The translations under genes and the position numbers were made by a program. DNA of 64,000 nucleotides from Trissonchulus latispiculum (taxonomy: Eukaryota; Nematoda; Enoplea; Enoplida; Ironidae), in assembly GCA_030248195.1 (NCBI GenBank), contig JASAND010011161.1:1-64000 (forward strand), read 5' to 3'. Below the pieces are notes generated by a model that saw nothing but the letters and a program-made list of their open reading frames with translations, had not been told where the DNA came from and did not search any database. Numbering within the stretch: position 1 is the stretch's first letter; each line of letters starts with the position of its first letter. Below, piece by piece: positions 57,301 to 64,000 of the stretch.

Positions 57301-60300
57301 ATCAATTAAATTTAGAAAATTATTGTTAATGCAAATGCTAAACCTTGTGAACGACGTCGAATAATATTAGCTACTCTATACCTACATGGCCCCGTTGCGT
57401 TTGCAATATAAAATGCTTATTCCTCTGAGCCGAGAGATTATCTCAGAATGCTAACTAGCCAACCACATTCATATTAACAAGAGTACATAATGATAAGAGT
57501 GTGACAAGCATCACATTCTATGCAATGAAGGCAAAAACTATGCGATGCGCGGTAACGGCTTACCCCCCCCCACAAATTGACCCCCTCTCGCACCGCCCCT
57601 ATATGGGTACGTGGTCCATTGCCGTTCATAATATTTTTAACACTTGGCAGAATCAAATCGGTCATTAGTTTATGAAATGTCTCATTTCTTGTTGTCTATA
57701 TCACAAATATCCTCAGAAGACATCACATACATACGCAGAGGCCATAGTAAATTTAAAAAAAACAAAACAAAACAAAGATTAATGTGGACTATATTAATAT
57801 TATTATTAATACTATTAAGCCAATAAAATTGTAGATTGTTGTGGTATAGAAATAAGAAGTGCAAGAGTATTGTGCCAGATGACATATAGGTATAAGTGCA
57901 TTATTTTCATATACGGACGGACCGCCTTGTTATGCCCGACTGACCTGATTGTGGGACTCATCAGGGGCTTACAATCAGGTTATTTTAGTGATTAAATTAA
58001 CCACCCATTTTTAGATAAAAAGTAAATTCAACACTGCCAAACATAGAGACAAGATAAAAGTCCGTTTTAGAAGGCCTAACATCACCCGGGCCTGACCGGG
58101 CCCGGGCCGGCCCGGGAGGCCCGGTGGTCATGAATCGGGCCGGGCCGAAGCGTCCGGCCGGGCCCGGGCCCGGGCCGGGCCTCTCTCATAAAAAGAGGCC
58201 CGGGGCCGTGACCGTGACCGGCCCGGCCCGGGCCCGGCCCGGGGCCCGAGGCCCGATACACGGCCCCGGCACAACTCTACTGACAGCTGGCTTTTGACGT
58301 AAGACACGAAGTGTCCCCATTTAGATTATTTTGTATATCTTTGAGAAAACACTCATGGCGAGTACAACAGCTGCTTAGCCTGCATTTCCACAGCATTTTC
58401 AACAGAGACCCCGATTAAACTTTCACAGCATCAGCTCGGCGACCGACACAGTCTCAAAAAATGTTTGCCCAATTTTCTTTCTCCGAGTTCTACATTACAG
58501 CGATGAAAAGTATTTCAAAAAATAATGTTAGAATTGCGAACCTGAACTAACATCCTGAAATTGTTTACCTAACAGTTTAAGGAAAGAAATCCCGACACCA
58601 CTCCTGGCATAGTCGCCATAGTGAGCACAGAAGAACAGCAAGCTGAGGCACTCGGCAACCACTGAGCAGATGAACAACTTGTACGTTGTGTGCAACATCT
58701 GTCTGGTCTTCAAAATTACTGCAACCAAAATAACACCATATTTTGGGTACAATAGTTTCCTGGCTGCCAGTAATTATTGGTCAGCACAGTGAATTAATGA
58801 TGGAATGCAACATATCCAGATAAAGCTCATATTACTGAGGTATAATTTATGTCATGGATAAACGTTAAGATTTAGCTGACACTTTCAGTGAGAGGTATCC
58901 CTCTGTAATACTGTAACTGTAACTGTAAACTGTCTGATAAGACTCATGGATGAGATACGACGAGGCACATCGATTGTTAGCCTACAAGTTGATTTGAAAT
59001 TGTGTGTAGAAAGTTGGCTATATGTAATACAATAATGCTAACCTGCTACTACCAGAGCAGTTATTAATAGGATCATTTCCAATCCCAGAAACCCAATGTC
59101 TACAGGAAGAATGTCTGGAAAATCGCAAAATATGGACAAGTAACTGCTCAATGGGTTGATTAGATTAGAAAACTAGTTATAAAGGTAAAGTGACGGTATA
59201 GTAGCCAATGGCTGTCATCTCAATGTCAATGTCATTCTCAAAACAAACACAAATTGGCTCAGCATGGATTTAGTAGGATATTGTAAACCTTTACTAAGAT
59301 CGAAGCAAGTAAAGCATGTTTGTATTAATCGATGGCCTAACCGTTAGAGAATAGAGTTATAGTACGCTAAACTGAAGTGAGTTGTATGCGAGCAGACATC
59401 TCCCAGGAGCCCATAACATAGAGATGAAATGTGTCACATTTCATCTTGTACGGAACGGCATGGAATAATGCCACGAAGTCAGCAACAATTGATGCTCAAA
59501 ACATACAAAATTCATCTGCAGAAAAATGATAATGCAGTATATCGTCGACGCCTCCATTCGTCATTAGCAACTCATACTCCAAATAGAGACCCTATAATCA
59601 GCAAATCATTAAGCCCGTTTCACACTGCAATAGGTTTAAGGTTTTAGGTTTAAGGTTTAGGGTTTAAGCAGTTGGGCGGGAAGGTTTAACGAATTTCTGA
59701 ATATCACGTGATTCTTATATCAGCCAGTGTGCAGTCAAATCTCCACGGATTTTAAATTTTTTTAGTTCTCTTGTATAAGTAAGAGATTCTAGTAAGCATA
59801 TAATGAAAATTATTAACTAAACCTTTCATCCAGTGGAAGCTTAAACCTAAACACAGAGTTAAACTATTTTTAACTCGGCTTGCTTAAACCTTAAACCTTA
59901 AACCTTCCAGTGTGAACACTTCAGCATAAATCAACTAGTTTAACCTTAAACCTTAAACCTTAAACCATAAACCTGAAACCTTAAACCTTAAACCTTGTGC
60001 AGTGTAAACCGGGCTTTATAGTGAAATAGCGCTGAAATAATAAAACGTTGAAGTCTTGATATATCGTTGGTATAACAAGAATAAGCTTCCATTTGTCTAC
60101 GGATTGCGCTCCCAGATCAAAAAAGGTCAGTGAACATACATATTTGTGTGGGGGGTCATTAGCCATTAGCGAACAGTGCATGTACCTTGCCTTGTCTTGC
60201 CTGCTGTCACACTCTTATATATTATGTACTCTTGGTTTTAGTGTAAATGACTACATGCATACCTGTGAGCTATTGCAGTTTCCGATAGCTAGATACCACC

Positions 60301-63300
60301 AACGTTCTCTCCAAGATCTGCAACGTACCAATTTGGAAATGAAAAGATATTTAAAGAAAATCAACACAGAAATGTTAAAGCAGATCAAAAAAGATAAGAT
60401 CAATAAATAAGAAAAACTATTCAAGCCTTGGAACCTCTGGTGGTTATAGTAGTAATCCGCTTTTTTAGCAGTTCAATCCTCTTAATGAATAGTTTCTGTT
60501 TACTTACAATTAGTAAAATAGTAATTCTTCTGATCACTTCATGATTACAAATACCAAATTTGAATACGAAAAAATGGCAGGCGTCTAAACTTGGTTCTTG
60601 TTTCTTGCTATTTTATGCACTTCTATGCAATTTCATGTCTGCATTTTTGCTGGCTTACGAGAAACGTCTGTAGCCGAAGCAGTGGTACCAGAGTTCGCCG
60701 TTCCGATGAATTGTTTCACAACCAGGAAATGGGTCGTCATCTGGGTCAATAAAAAGATTAATGATCTGATAATGACCCGGATGCAAGACGGCTTCTCTCT
60801 CGTCACAGTTCTAAAATTAGCAGCAACAGTGCATAATTGCACTATATAAGAAGAAGAGTAAGCCACTAAAGGGCTTCTCTTCTTGAATTGCGTAACGGTG
60901 CTCCGCCCACAATACGCGTATGTTCCCCCGTTTGGTGGGGGGGGGGGTAGCAGAAAAGAGGTCCCCGTTTGGTGGGTGGGGGGTAGCCAACAGCCAACCA
61001 GATTGCATAGACCCCACCCCGTTGGGTGGGGGGGGGGGGTGAGAAAGAGGATTAGTAGTAGTTTTTGTTCTATTCGAAAATGGAACCCCGTTTGGTGGGG
61101 GGGGGGGGTAGCAAAGAGAGGTCCCCGTTTAGTAGGGGGGGTAGCAATGAGAGGTCCCCGTTTGGTGGGTGGGGGGGGGGGGTAGGCAAAAGGGGTTCCA
61201 ACAGGGGGAGTTGGGGGGGAGTCGCCAACAGCCAATCAGATTCAGCCAATCTTAGTCTGACTTGGCAACCTCCCACCCAAACGGGGATCCTCTTCCGCCT
61301 ACTCCCCTCCCCCGCCAAACGGGGACCTCTGTTTGCTACCCCCTTCCACCCAACGGGGACCCGTTTTTGCTACCCCTCCACCAAACGGGGAGGGGGTATG
61401 CTTGTCGACCTCCCCCCACCAAACGAGGGAACATTCGCGTATTGTGGACGGAGCACCGTTACGCAATGCCAAGCCCTCTAGTGGCTTACTCTTCTTCTTA
61501 CTTACTCTTATAAAGGAATAGATTATGGACTCTTGCTAGCAGCTTTCATGTTGTTTGCTCTCAGCCGTATCTGCACCGACAAAAAGTAGTGAGATCTACT
61601 GTTGCTTTTGGTGCTATCAATTTGGTGCTTTTAGAGAGCTTTTGAATTATAAAAACAATTGTTTTGAAATTAAGCTTGGCATGAAGAAGATATTGCTAGA
61701 GCATATTTATAGCAACTTCTATATAAAGCCAAGCCCAGGTTTTAGGATAATCGCGTGTCGTTTTAATTAATCTTTTGTCAATCGTGCCAATCTTTTCAAA
61801 GAGCCTTCCATAATATTATGTAGCTAAATGTATTAAATATCGTGTATCATGTATCATATGTAAATATCATGTATCAATAGCATGCATTTTTTGGGTAACT
61901 TTATTTTATTTTACGTTTTAAGCCTACTACTCTTACTTTTGAAGACTTGTAGACTGCTGGCCATTGGTTGTCAGAATCGTAGTAGAGGTACAAGTTCTGC
62001 ACTGAGAAAGACTAAAATGAAGATTATTAATTAGTTGCAGCAGAATATAGAATCAATAGAAACAAATAGTCAGATAAGATGTTCAGTTGCAGTGAAAATT
62101 TCAGATACGGTAACTTTCAAATTTTATATGGTATATCCTATATATACTTTTATTTATTTTACTTTCACTTATTTCAGACATTCTCTGCAACATGAAAATG
62201 AAACTTTTACAGTAAGGTTGCTCAAAGTAAACCGTTTTCCAGTTTCCCTTTTACGAAAATGCAAAATCATATTTTGGAGCAAGCATTCTTAAGTTCTATG
62301 GTGATCAGTAGATCACCTTATTTTACGATTTCAACTTACTACAGGATACTTAAAGTCGTATTCCAATTTTCCCACTTCCGAAATGAAGCAAAATCGCTCC
62401 AGGTAGGCCCAGTTCTGAAATATGGATTTATTACAGAACAATGAAAAACAGTATACATTAACTCGGGCTTCAATATTATGATCTTCTTAAAATTCTGTTT
62501 TCAATCGACTTTGAATTTACTCTCTCAAACATAACGAACGCTGTTGAAAATAGTGTTCAGAATATGACCTAGAATTATGGCATCATATGATACTAGATCG
62601 ATGTCTTCTTCTCTCCGGGCGCGTCAATGGTCTTCCCAGTATATGCGTTTCTTTGCTTCTCCACGTCAGTCATAGCTAGTATGACTCTCGCTACGTCGCC
62701 TGGAAGCTGTCACCACAATGGGAAGCTGGAGAAGACACCATCTTGGCCTTTCGGCTCCGGTAGTAAGACATCCATTAACTGCTCATGCGTGTAGCAGCGG
62801 AGCACAACGTCTTTCGACGTTCCAAGCCTCTAGCGTAGATGGGGTGGGATCAGAAGCAAACCCGTATGTGCATCCATTTTGAGTACGTGACTCGTTTGCT
62901 CCCAACACTCCCTCGCAGGAGGTAGGCGGACACATTGCAAGCTGGTAGATCCCAAGGGGGTACCTTCCACCGGGAACTCCACGCCCTACTTTTGACGATA
63001 AGTGGATTAAGGGTTCTTTAGCGTGCACTACCCCCAGCAAGGAAGCAAACGGGCCCACCAATTTAACTCCTCATCCGACCGGCGGAGCAGTGGCCTAAGT
63101 TTCTTGCTCAAGGAAACAATGCAACGTCATTATGGCTAAGGCGGGAATCAAACCACGGACCCTAGGATCCGAAGTCCGGCGCCTTAACCATTCAGCGACA
63201 CGGCCACACTAGATCGATGTCGTTGTCTTAATTGTCGTAACGTTTAATGTTTTATGCTTAACAGGAAAGAAAAGACATTGCTGTTCTTGAACAGTGCTTC

Positions 63301-63426
63301 AAAACATCTACAACCACTTCTTACCTCATGAGTACTAAGTACACCTTTGGCATATTTGGCATGAGCAAACATAATGAGGTCTAACTGTAGAGTAGTCGCA
63401 AATAGAGAAGGCAAGATCCAGTGCAT
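45125..63426 (-). CDS. TMEM145-like: TMEM145/GPR180-family seven-pass membrane protein gene, 14 coding exons
   Basis: I joined 14 exons by GT-AG sites. All phases agree and give 523 residues with one terminal stop. Exons: 63426-63325, 62414-62340, 61996-61937, 60810-60659, 60317-60263, 59591-59507, 59114-59043, 58718-58569, 56674-56502, 55533-55361, 53863-53743, 53349-53290, 45949-45842, 45310-45125. Residues 1-23 form a signal peptide (cut after AHA). Residues 24-183 form the extracellular domain ([46 protein letters not shown]). Residues 184-410 hold seven membrane segments. FPYHCRTTQ and a Pro/Ser-rich tail with PPAY follow. The whole chain matches the GpcrRhopsn4 (TMEM145/GPR180) family, nearer TMEM145. 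Six introns hold mobile elements. It looks intact and functional. Confidence 0.92.
45670..45675 (-). terminator. Alternative poly(A) signal after exon 13
   Basis: AATAAA on the minus strand, about 113 bp after the TAG that ends the unspliced form of exon 13. It would support a short isoform made by intronic polyadenylation. Confidence 0.4.
45788..45949 (-). CDS. TMEM145-like exon 13 with alternative read-through end
   Basis: The acceptor is GAAAATTTAG|ATA. Spliced form: 45949-45842 (36 codons, donor GAG|GTGACA, a weak match), continuing to exon 14 in phase. If the donor is skipped, the frame runs 17 more residues to TAG at 45788-45790, giving a 479-residue protein. It encodes [19 protein letters not shown], following RTTQ of exon 12. 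Confidence 0.8.
   Translation of the reverse strand: MNALSCKEAGDGSIDLPHNTYEPGSYDVFTVGVHKEVTQCDSANSKTLNGWYY
46159..46178 (+). repeat. 20-bp direct repeat left of the 7-kb complex
   Basis: TATCCTTCGTAGATCCGCCT, repeated at 53209-53228 with one mismatch. The two copies bracket the nested complex in intron 12. Confidence 0.7.
46715..46938 (-). pseudogene. Ty3/gypsy gag zinc-knuckle fragment (3' part)
   Basis: A minus-strand frame with [12 protein letters not shown], a [14 protein letters not shown] knuckle (CX2CX4HX4C), a TGA, then [14 protein letters not shown], a second knuckle. It continues the gag fragment at 51573-51808. The LTR element at 46939-51572 interrupts it. This resembles the Gag of K02A2.6-like gypsy elements. 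Confidence 0.75.
46939..47076 (-). repeat. 3' LTR of the small Ty3/gypsy element
   Basis: On the minus strand it reads TGTTGTGAAG ... CACTAAA. It is 138 bp and matches 51435-51572 except for about three substitutions. Confidence 0.9.
47077..47092 (-). other. Polypurine tract
   Basis: CAAGAAAGAGGAAGAA on the minus strand directly before the 3' LTR. Confidence 0.8.
47100..47794 (-). pseudogene. Integrase C-terminal part (small Ty3/gypsy)
   Basis: Minus-strand reading resumes after the MITE with [19 protein letters not shown], which contains the catalytic glutamate context (VERFN). It continues through [12 protein letters not shown] and a C-terminal region with [16 protein letters not shown], ending at 47100. 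A small frame break lies near 47700-47720. The MITE at 47795-48086 separates it from the core in 48090-48976. Confidence 0.8.
47795..48086. mobile_element. Harbinger-like MITE, 292 bp
   Basis: The terminal inverted repeats are about 50 bp (outermost TGCGTCTGTCAAACTAAC) and TTA flanks both ends (47792-47794, 48087-48089). A 3-bp TTA duplication fits PIF/Harbinger. It is inserted in the integrase frame of the small Ty3/gypsy element and so is younger than that element. Non-coding. Confidence 0.85.
48090..49383 (-). pseudogene. RNase H and integrase core (small Ty3/gypsy)
   Basis: RNase H is read through 49200-48960 ([30 protein letters not shown]). It is joined by a frame break near 49174-49200 to the RT end. 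Integrase follows: zinc module ([12 protein letters not shown] ... [10 protein letters not shown]), then the core with D in VGIDILGPF and D in SDNGPQF. The reading ends at the MITE, before the catalytic glutamate, which lies on the other side. Confidence 0.85.
49292..50166 (-). pseudogene. Reverse transcriptase (small Ty3/gypsy)
   Basis: Reading downstream: [31 protein letters not shown] (motif A aspartate present), a TAG at about 49815, then [17 protein letters not shown] and [10 protein letters not shown] (catalytic DD present), and a thumb with [18 protein letters not shown]. One stop and a terminal frameshift break it. Otherwise the domain is complete. Confidence 0.88.
50186..51022 (-). 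pseudogene. Gag nucleocapsid and aspartic protease (small Ty3/gypsy)
   Basis: 278 codons. Cys/His knuckles ([13 protein letters not shown] and [14 protein letters not shown]) are followed by the retropepsin motif [14 protein letters not shown] and [14 protein letters not shown]. It overlaps the upstream gag frame at 50995-51022 in another frame, so a frameshift joins them. Confidence 0.85.
50995..51432 (-). pseudogene. Gag capsid-like N-terminal part (small Ty3/gypsy)
   Basis: 145 codons starting just inside the primer site (ATG at 51430-51432 within GACGATGG). It contains [16 protein letters not shown] and [12 protein letters not shown], the helical pattern of Ty3/gypsy Gag. It loses frame near 51010, where the next segment takes over. 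Confidence 0.8.
51435..51572 (-). repeat. 5' LTR of the small Ty3/gypsy element
   Basis: 138 bp, a near-identical partner of 46939-47076. A primer-site-like TGGCGACGATGG follows within a few bases on the minus strand. Confidence 0.9.
51573..51808 (-). pseudogene. Ty3/gypsy gag fragment (5' part)
   Basis: Minus-strand frame with [40 protein letters not shown] and [12 protein letters not shown], a Gag pattern of K02A2.6-like gypsy elements. The reading resumes at 46938 on the other side of the inserted LTR element. Confidence 0.8.
51815..52555 (+). pseudogene. Ty3/gypsy RNase H and integrase start (inverted fragment)
   Basis: Plus-strand reading: [15 protein letters not shown] (RNase H first aspartate present), [20 protein letters not shown], a TGA near 52025, [11 protein letters not shown] and [12 protein letters not shown]. 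After a frame change near 52440 comes an integrase zinc start ([15 protein letters not shown]). It lies in the opposite orientation to the adjoining gag, so an inversion or a second insertion placed it here. K02A2.6-like. Confidence 0.85.
53209..53228 (+). repeat. 20-bp direct repeat right of the 7-kb complex
   Basis: TATCCTTCGTGGATCCGCCT, one mismatch from 46159-46178. Confidence 0.7.
53290..53349 (-). CDS. TMEM145-like exon 12
   Basis: 20 codons, phase 0 at both ends. Acceptor CATGTTTAG|GTG, donor CAG|GTAGGT. It encodes [20 protein letters not shown], the most characteristic stretch of the TMEM145 family. Confidence 0.93.
53743..53863 (-). CDS. TMEM145-like exon 11
   Basis: Acceptor TTTTTTGCAG|GTT, donor CTT|GTAAGT. 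It completes the split Trp codon from exon 10, then reads [20 protein letters not shown] and [13 protein letters not shown] (end of membrane segment 6, and segment 7). Confidence 0.93.
53977..55198. mobile_element. hAT-like non-autonomous element, GGGTC arrays
   Basis: 1,222 bp. Terminal inverted repeats CAGGGATGGAAACTGGGTCA / CAGGTATGGAAACTGGGTCA. Perfect 8-bp target duplication CAATGGCT (53969-53976 and 55199-55206). Both ends carry dense GGGTCATTTGGGTCTGGGTC-type arrays (53985-54175 and 55008-55178), a subterminal array typical of transposase-binding regions. The interior includes CGCGCCTTCGGCGCG. No transposase. It lies in intron 10 of the TMEM145-like gene. Confidence 0.92.
55361..55533 (-). 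CDS. TMEM145-like exon 10
   Basis: 173 bp. Acceptor TTGTTTCAG|TTT, donor ATG|GTATGA, ending two bases into a codon. It encodes [18 protein letters not shown] and membrane segment 5 ([15 protein letters not shown]), then [12 protein letters not shown] at the start of segment 6. Confidence 0.94.
55534..56501. other. Intron 9, no repeat recognised
   Basis: No exon or mobile-element signature identified. Short frames on both strands look incidental. Confidence 0.4.
56502..56674 (-). CDS. TMEM145-like exon 9
   Basis: 173 bp. Acceptor GTTTAATCTTTAG|GG, donor AAG|GTTAGA. It encodes membrane segment 3 ([19 protein letters not shown]) and segment 4 ([19 protein letters not shown]). Confidence 0.93.
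57060..58279. mobile_element. hAT-like non-autonomous element, GGCCCGGGCC arrays
   Basis: 1,220 bp. Terminal inverted repeats TAGAGTTGTGCC / GGCACAACTCTA, a classic hAT end. Perfect 8-bp target duplication CTGACAGC (57052-57059 and 58280-58287). Both ends (57078-57250 and 58085-58265) consist of overlapping GGCCCGGGCC words. The interior is AT-rich without transposase. It lies in intron 8 of the TMEM145-like gene. Confidence 0.94.
58569..58718 (-). CDS. TMEM145-like exon 8
   Basis: 150 bp. Acceptor TTTTGGTTGCAG|TA, donor TTAG|GTAAAC. It encodes [20 protein letters not shown] and [18 protein letters not shown], covering the end of segment 1 and segment 2. Confidence 0.94.
59043..59114 (-). 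CDS. TMEM145-like exon 7
   Basis: 72 bp. Acceptor GCGATTTTCCAG|AC, donor GCAG|GTTAGC. It encodes [20 protein letters not shown], ending in membrane segment 1. Start and end phases match exons 6 and 8. Confidence 0.92.
59507..59591 (-). CDS. TMEM145-like exon 6
   Basis: 85 bp. Acceptor GCTGATTATAG|GGT, donor TTT T|GTATGT. It encodes [17 protein letters not shown] and HYHFSADEF, the conserved end of the extracellular domain. A Harbinger-like MITE is inserted only about 20 bp upstream of its acceptor. Confidence 0.93.
59612..60015. mobile_element. Harbinger-like MITE with GGTTTAAG arrays
   Basis: 404 bp. Terminal inverted repeats AGCCCGTTTCACACTGCA / AGCCCGGTTTACACTGCA, with TTA target duplications (59609-59611 and 60016-60018). 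Subterminal telomere-like runs of GGTTTAAG / CCTTAAA occur at both ends. Non-coding, in intron 5 of the TMEM145-like gene. Confidence 0.9.
60263..60317 (-). CDS. TMEM145-like exon 5
   Basis: 55 bp. Acceptor GGTACGTTGCAG|A, donor CAG|GTATGC. It encodes [18 protein letters not shown]; the RWWY and NC residues are hallmarks of this family's extracellular domain. Confidence 0.93.
60659..60810 (-). CDS. TMEM145-like exon 4
   Basis: 152 bp. Acceptor GCTGCTAATTTTAG|AAC, donor TC|GTAAGC. It encodes [19 protein letters not shown] and [18 protein letters not shown], with the extracellular cysteines. The plus-strand frame over the same bases is an antisense shadow. Confidence 0.92.
60847..61500. mobile_element. 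Inverted-repeat element with CCCCGTTTGGTGGGG arrays
   Basis: 654 bp. Inverted ends TAAGAAGAAGAGTAAGCCAC (60847) and its complement (61500). Inside them lie further inverted GCGTAACGGTGCTCCG(C/T)CCAC and ACAATACGCG words. The centre holds about ten CCCCGTTTGGTGGGGGGG-type words, in one orientation on the left and the opposite on the right. No clear target duplication. It lies in intron 3, ending 36 bp from the exon 4 acceptor. Confidence 0.85.
61937..61996 (-). CDS. TMEM145-like exon 3
   Basis: 20 codons, phase 0. Acceptor TTCTCAGTGCAG|AAC, donor AAA|GTAAGA. It encodes [20 protein letters not shown], matching the family's conserved QWPAVY element. Confidence 0.93.
62340..62414 (-). CDS. TMEM145-like exon 2
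   Basis: 25 codons, phase 0. Acceptor CATATTTCAG|AAC, donor GTA|GTAAGT. It encodes [20 protein letters not shown], the most N-terminal conserved block. Confidence 0.93.
62592..62605 (+). repeat. Target duplication of the SINE, left
   Basis: ACTAGATCGATGTC, perfectly repeated at 63208-63221. Confidence 0.9.
62606..63207 (-). mobile_element. tRNA-derived SINE (602 bp)
   Basis: Bounded by perfect 14-bp target duplications. On the minus strand the head (63207-63138) is tRNA-like, with A box TCGCTGAATGGTTAAGG and B box GGTTTGATTCC. A block TTCCTTGAGCAAGAAACTTA follows, which resembles conserved central domains shared by invertebrate SINEs, then a long unrelated body and a short GA-rich tail. It lies in intron 1 of the TMEM145-like gene, in the same orientation. 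Confidence 0.85.
63325..63426 (-). CDS. TMEM145-like exon 1 with signal peptide
   Basis: 34 codons, donor GAG|GTAAGA. It starts [17 protein letters not shown] and continues hydrophobic to AHA, a good signal-peptidase site, then [22 protein letters not shown] lies about 17 bases before the ATG, so a non-coding exon may precede it. Confidence 0.85.
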
Positions 63427-64000
63427 TTCGGTTAAGAGGTTCTAAAATTATAAATTTACTATATGGCGAGTTATCCCTGCGAACAGAGAAACTGGGAACT
63501 TCCCTCATTTGGAGATAAGTTGATCCTTGCTGTCAATACAGTTAGCCCTTCTAGCTTACCTGATGTGACACTGACTAGATGATCAGTTAGTTTTAGCTTT
63601 TCTGTTGGAGCAAAGATTAGAAAGTTGTGAAGTAGTCAGAAACAGCTTTCTGGTGGAGTAAGTGAAAATAGATATGATTTAATTTTGAGCCGACGGTCTT
63701 GTTGTGTTGAGACTTGTCTATATGTTTTGATGATAGGCGATTAAACGCGCTTTTTTGGTCGGAATACTCTGTTGAGCAAGAATTCGGGGACTTGTTATTG
63801 AGTAAATTCTTTGAATGACAATATCCCTGTTCACTGAAAATTTAGCAAATTTCGGAGATCCTGGCTGTGATGTGATTTTCTGTGTTTCTATAACAGCTAC
63901 AAATTAGGACTATGCTGTAATTTGCTCATACTCAAGGGAAATTGTAATTCCAAGTTTAGCACTGAAGTGTGAAAAGTTGTCAGTGAAACGATTTTCATGG
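63427..64000. other. Region upstream of the TMEM145-like start
   Basis: Presumably 5' intron, 5'UTR exon or promoter of the minus-strand gene. No promoter element or further exon could be identified with confidence. Confidence 0.4.

Noticed and set aside
57067..57329. Gly/Pro/Arg-rich frames
   Set aside because: Translation of the GGCCCGGGCC array inside the hAT-like element.
59640..59995. Telomere-like GGTTTAAG / CCTTAAACC runs
   Set aside because: They lie inside a MITE with clean TIRs and TTA duplications; not an interstitial telomere.
60598..60849. Plus-strand 83-codon frame
   Set aside because: Antisense to exon 4 of the TMEM145-like gene, which has matching splice phases and family motifs.
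63138..63207. Possible tRNA gene on the minus strand
   Set aside because: A and B boxes are present, but it is the head of a 602-bp unit with 14-bp target duplications, so it is a SINE and not a functional tRNA gene.

Overview
This is nuclear DNA from an intron-rich, repeat-rich animal, most likely an invertebrate. There are no operons, RBS-like signals or dense coding. The window holds one split host gene of an animal membrane-protein family, buried in many kinds of mobile element: Ty3/gypsy LTR elements, reverse-transcriptase elements with inverted repeats, hAT and Harbinger-like non-autonomous elements, fold-back elements and a tRNA-derived SINE. I cannot name the species.

Layout. 1-5 kb: apparently non-coding sequence with a 24-base motif present three times as a small hairpin, a poly(A) signal, and a perfect (TG)120 tract. 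5.03-6.25 kb: fold-back element A. 6.80-24.88 kb: an 18-kb LTR retroelement with LTRs over 3.1 kb. It carries a membrane segment plus aspartic protease, a broken and tandemly duplicated RT region, RNase H, an integrase fused to an OTU-type cysteine protease domain, a separate ORF with a NADAR (YbiA-like) domain, and a proline-rich ORF. A leader and Cys-rich ORF, possibly from the same family, follow its 3' LTR. 25.79-28.36 and 35.73-38.24 kb: two near-identical elements with long inverted repeats around one Penelope/TERT-like reverse transcriptase. 28.7-35.5 kb: fold-back elements C and B. B (3.8 kb) has the same central core as A. 38.2-44.6 kb: hairpins, satellite-like tandem repeats and motif clusters, with no gene recognised.

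45.1-63.4 kb, minus strand: a complete host gene of the TMEM145/GPR180 family (Pfam GpcrRhopsn4), reconstructed from splice sites as 14 coding exons. The phases join cleanly into a 523-residue protein with a signal peptide, a Cys-containing extracellular domain and seven membrane segments. An alternative C-terminus arises if the donor of exon 13 is not used. Six of its introns are occupied by different mobile elements: a 7-kb nested Ty3/gypsy complex, two hAT-like elements of 1.22 kb with perfect 8-bp target duplications, a Harbinger-like MITE, a G-rich inverted-repeat element and a SINE.

The large LTR element is the strongest candidate for something unusual. Two domains that may act on host modifications (OTU on ubiquitin, NADAR on ADP-ribose) sit in one retroelement. 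A splice donor at the LTR edge and acceptors just before both downstream ORFs suggest subgenomic mRNAs. This copy itself is defective: RT deletion, RNase H substitution, internal stops and a 5' internal deletion.
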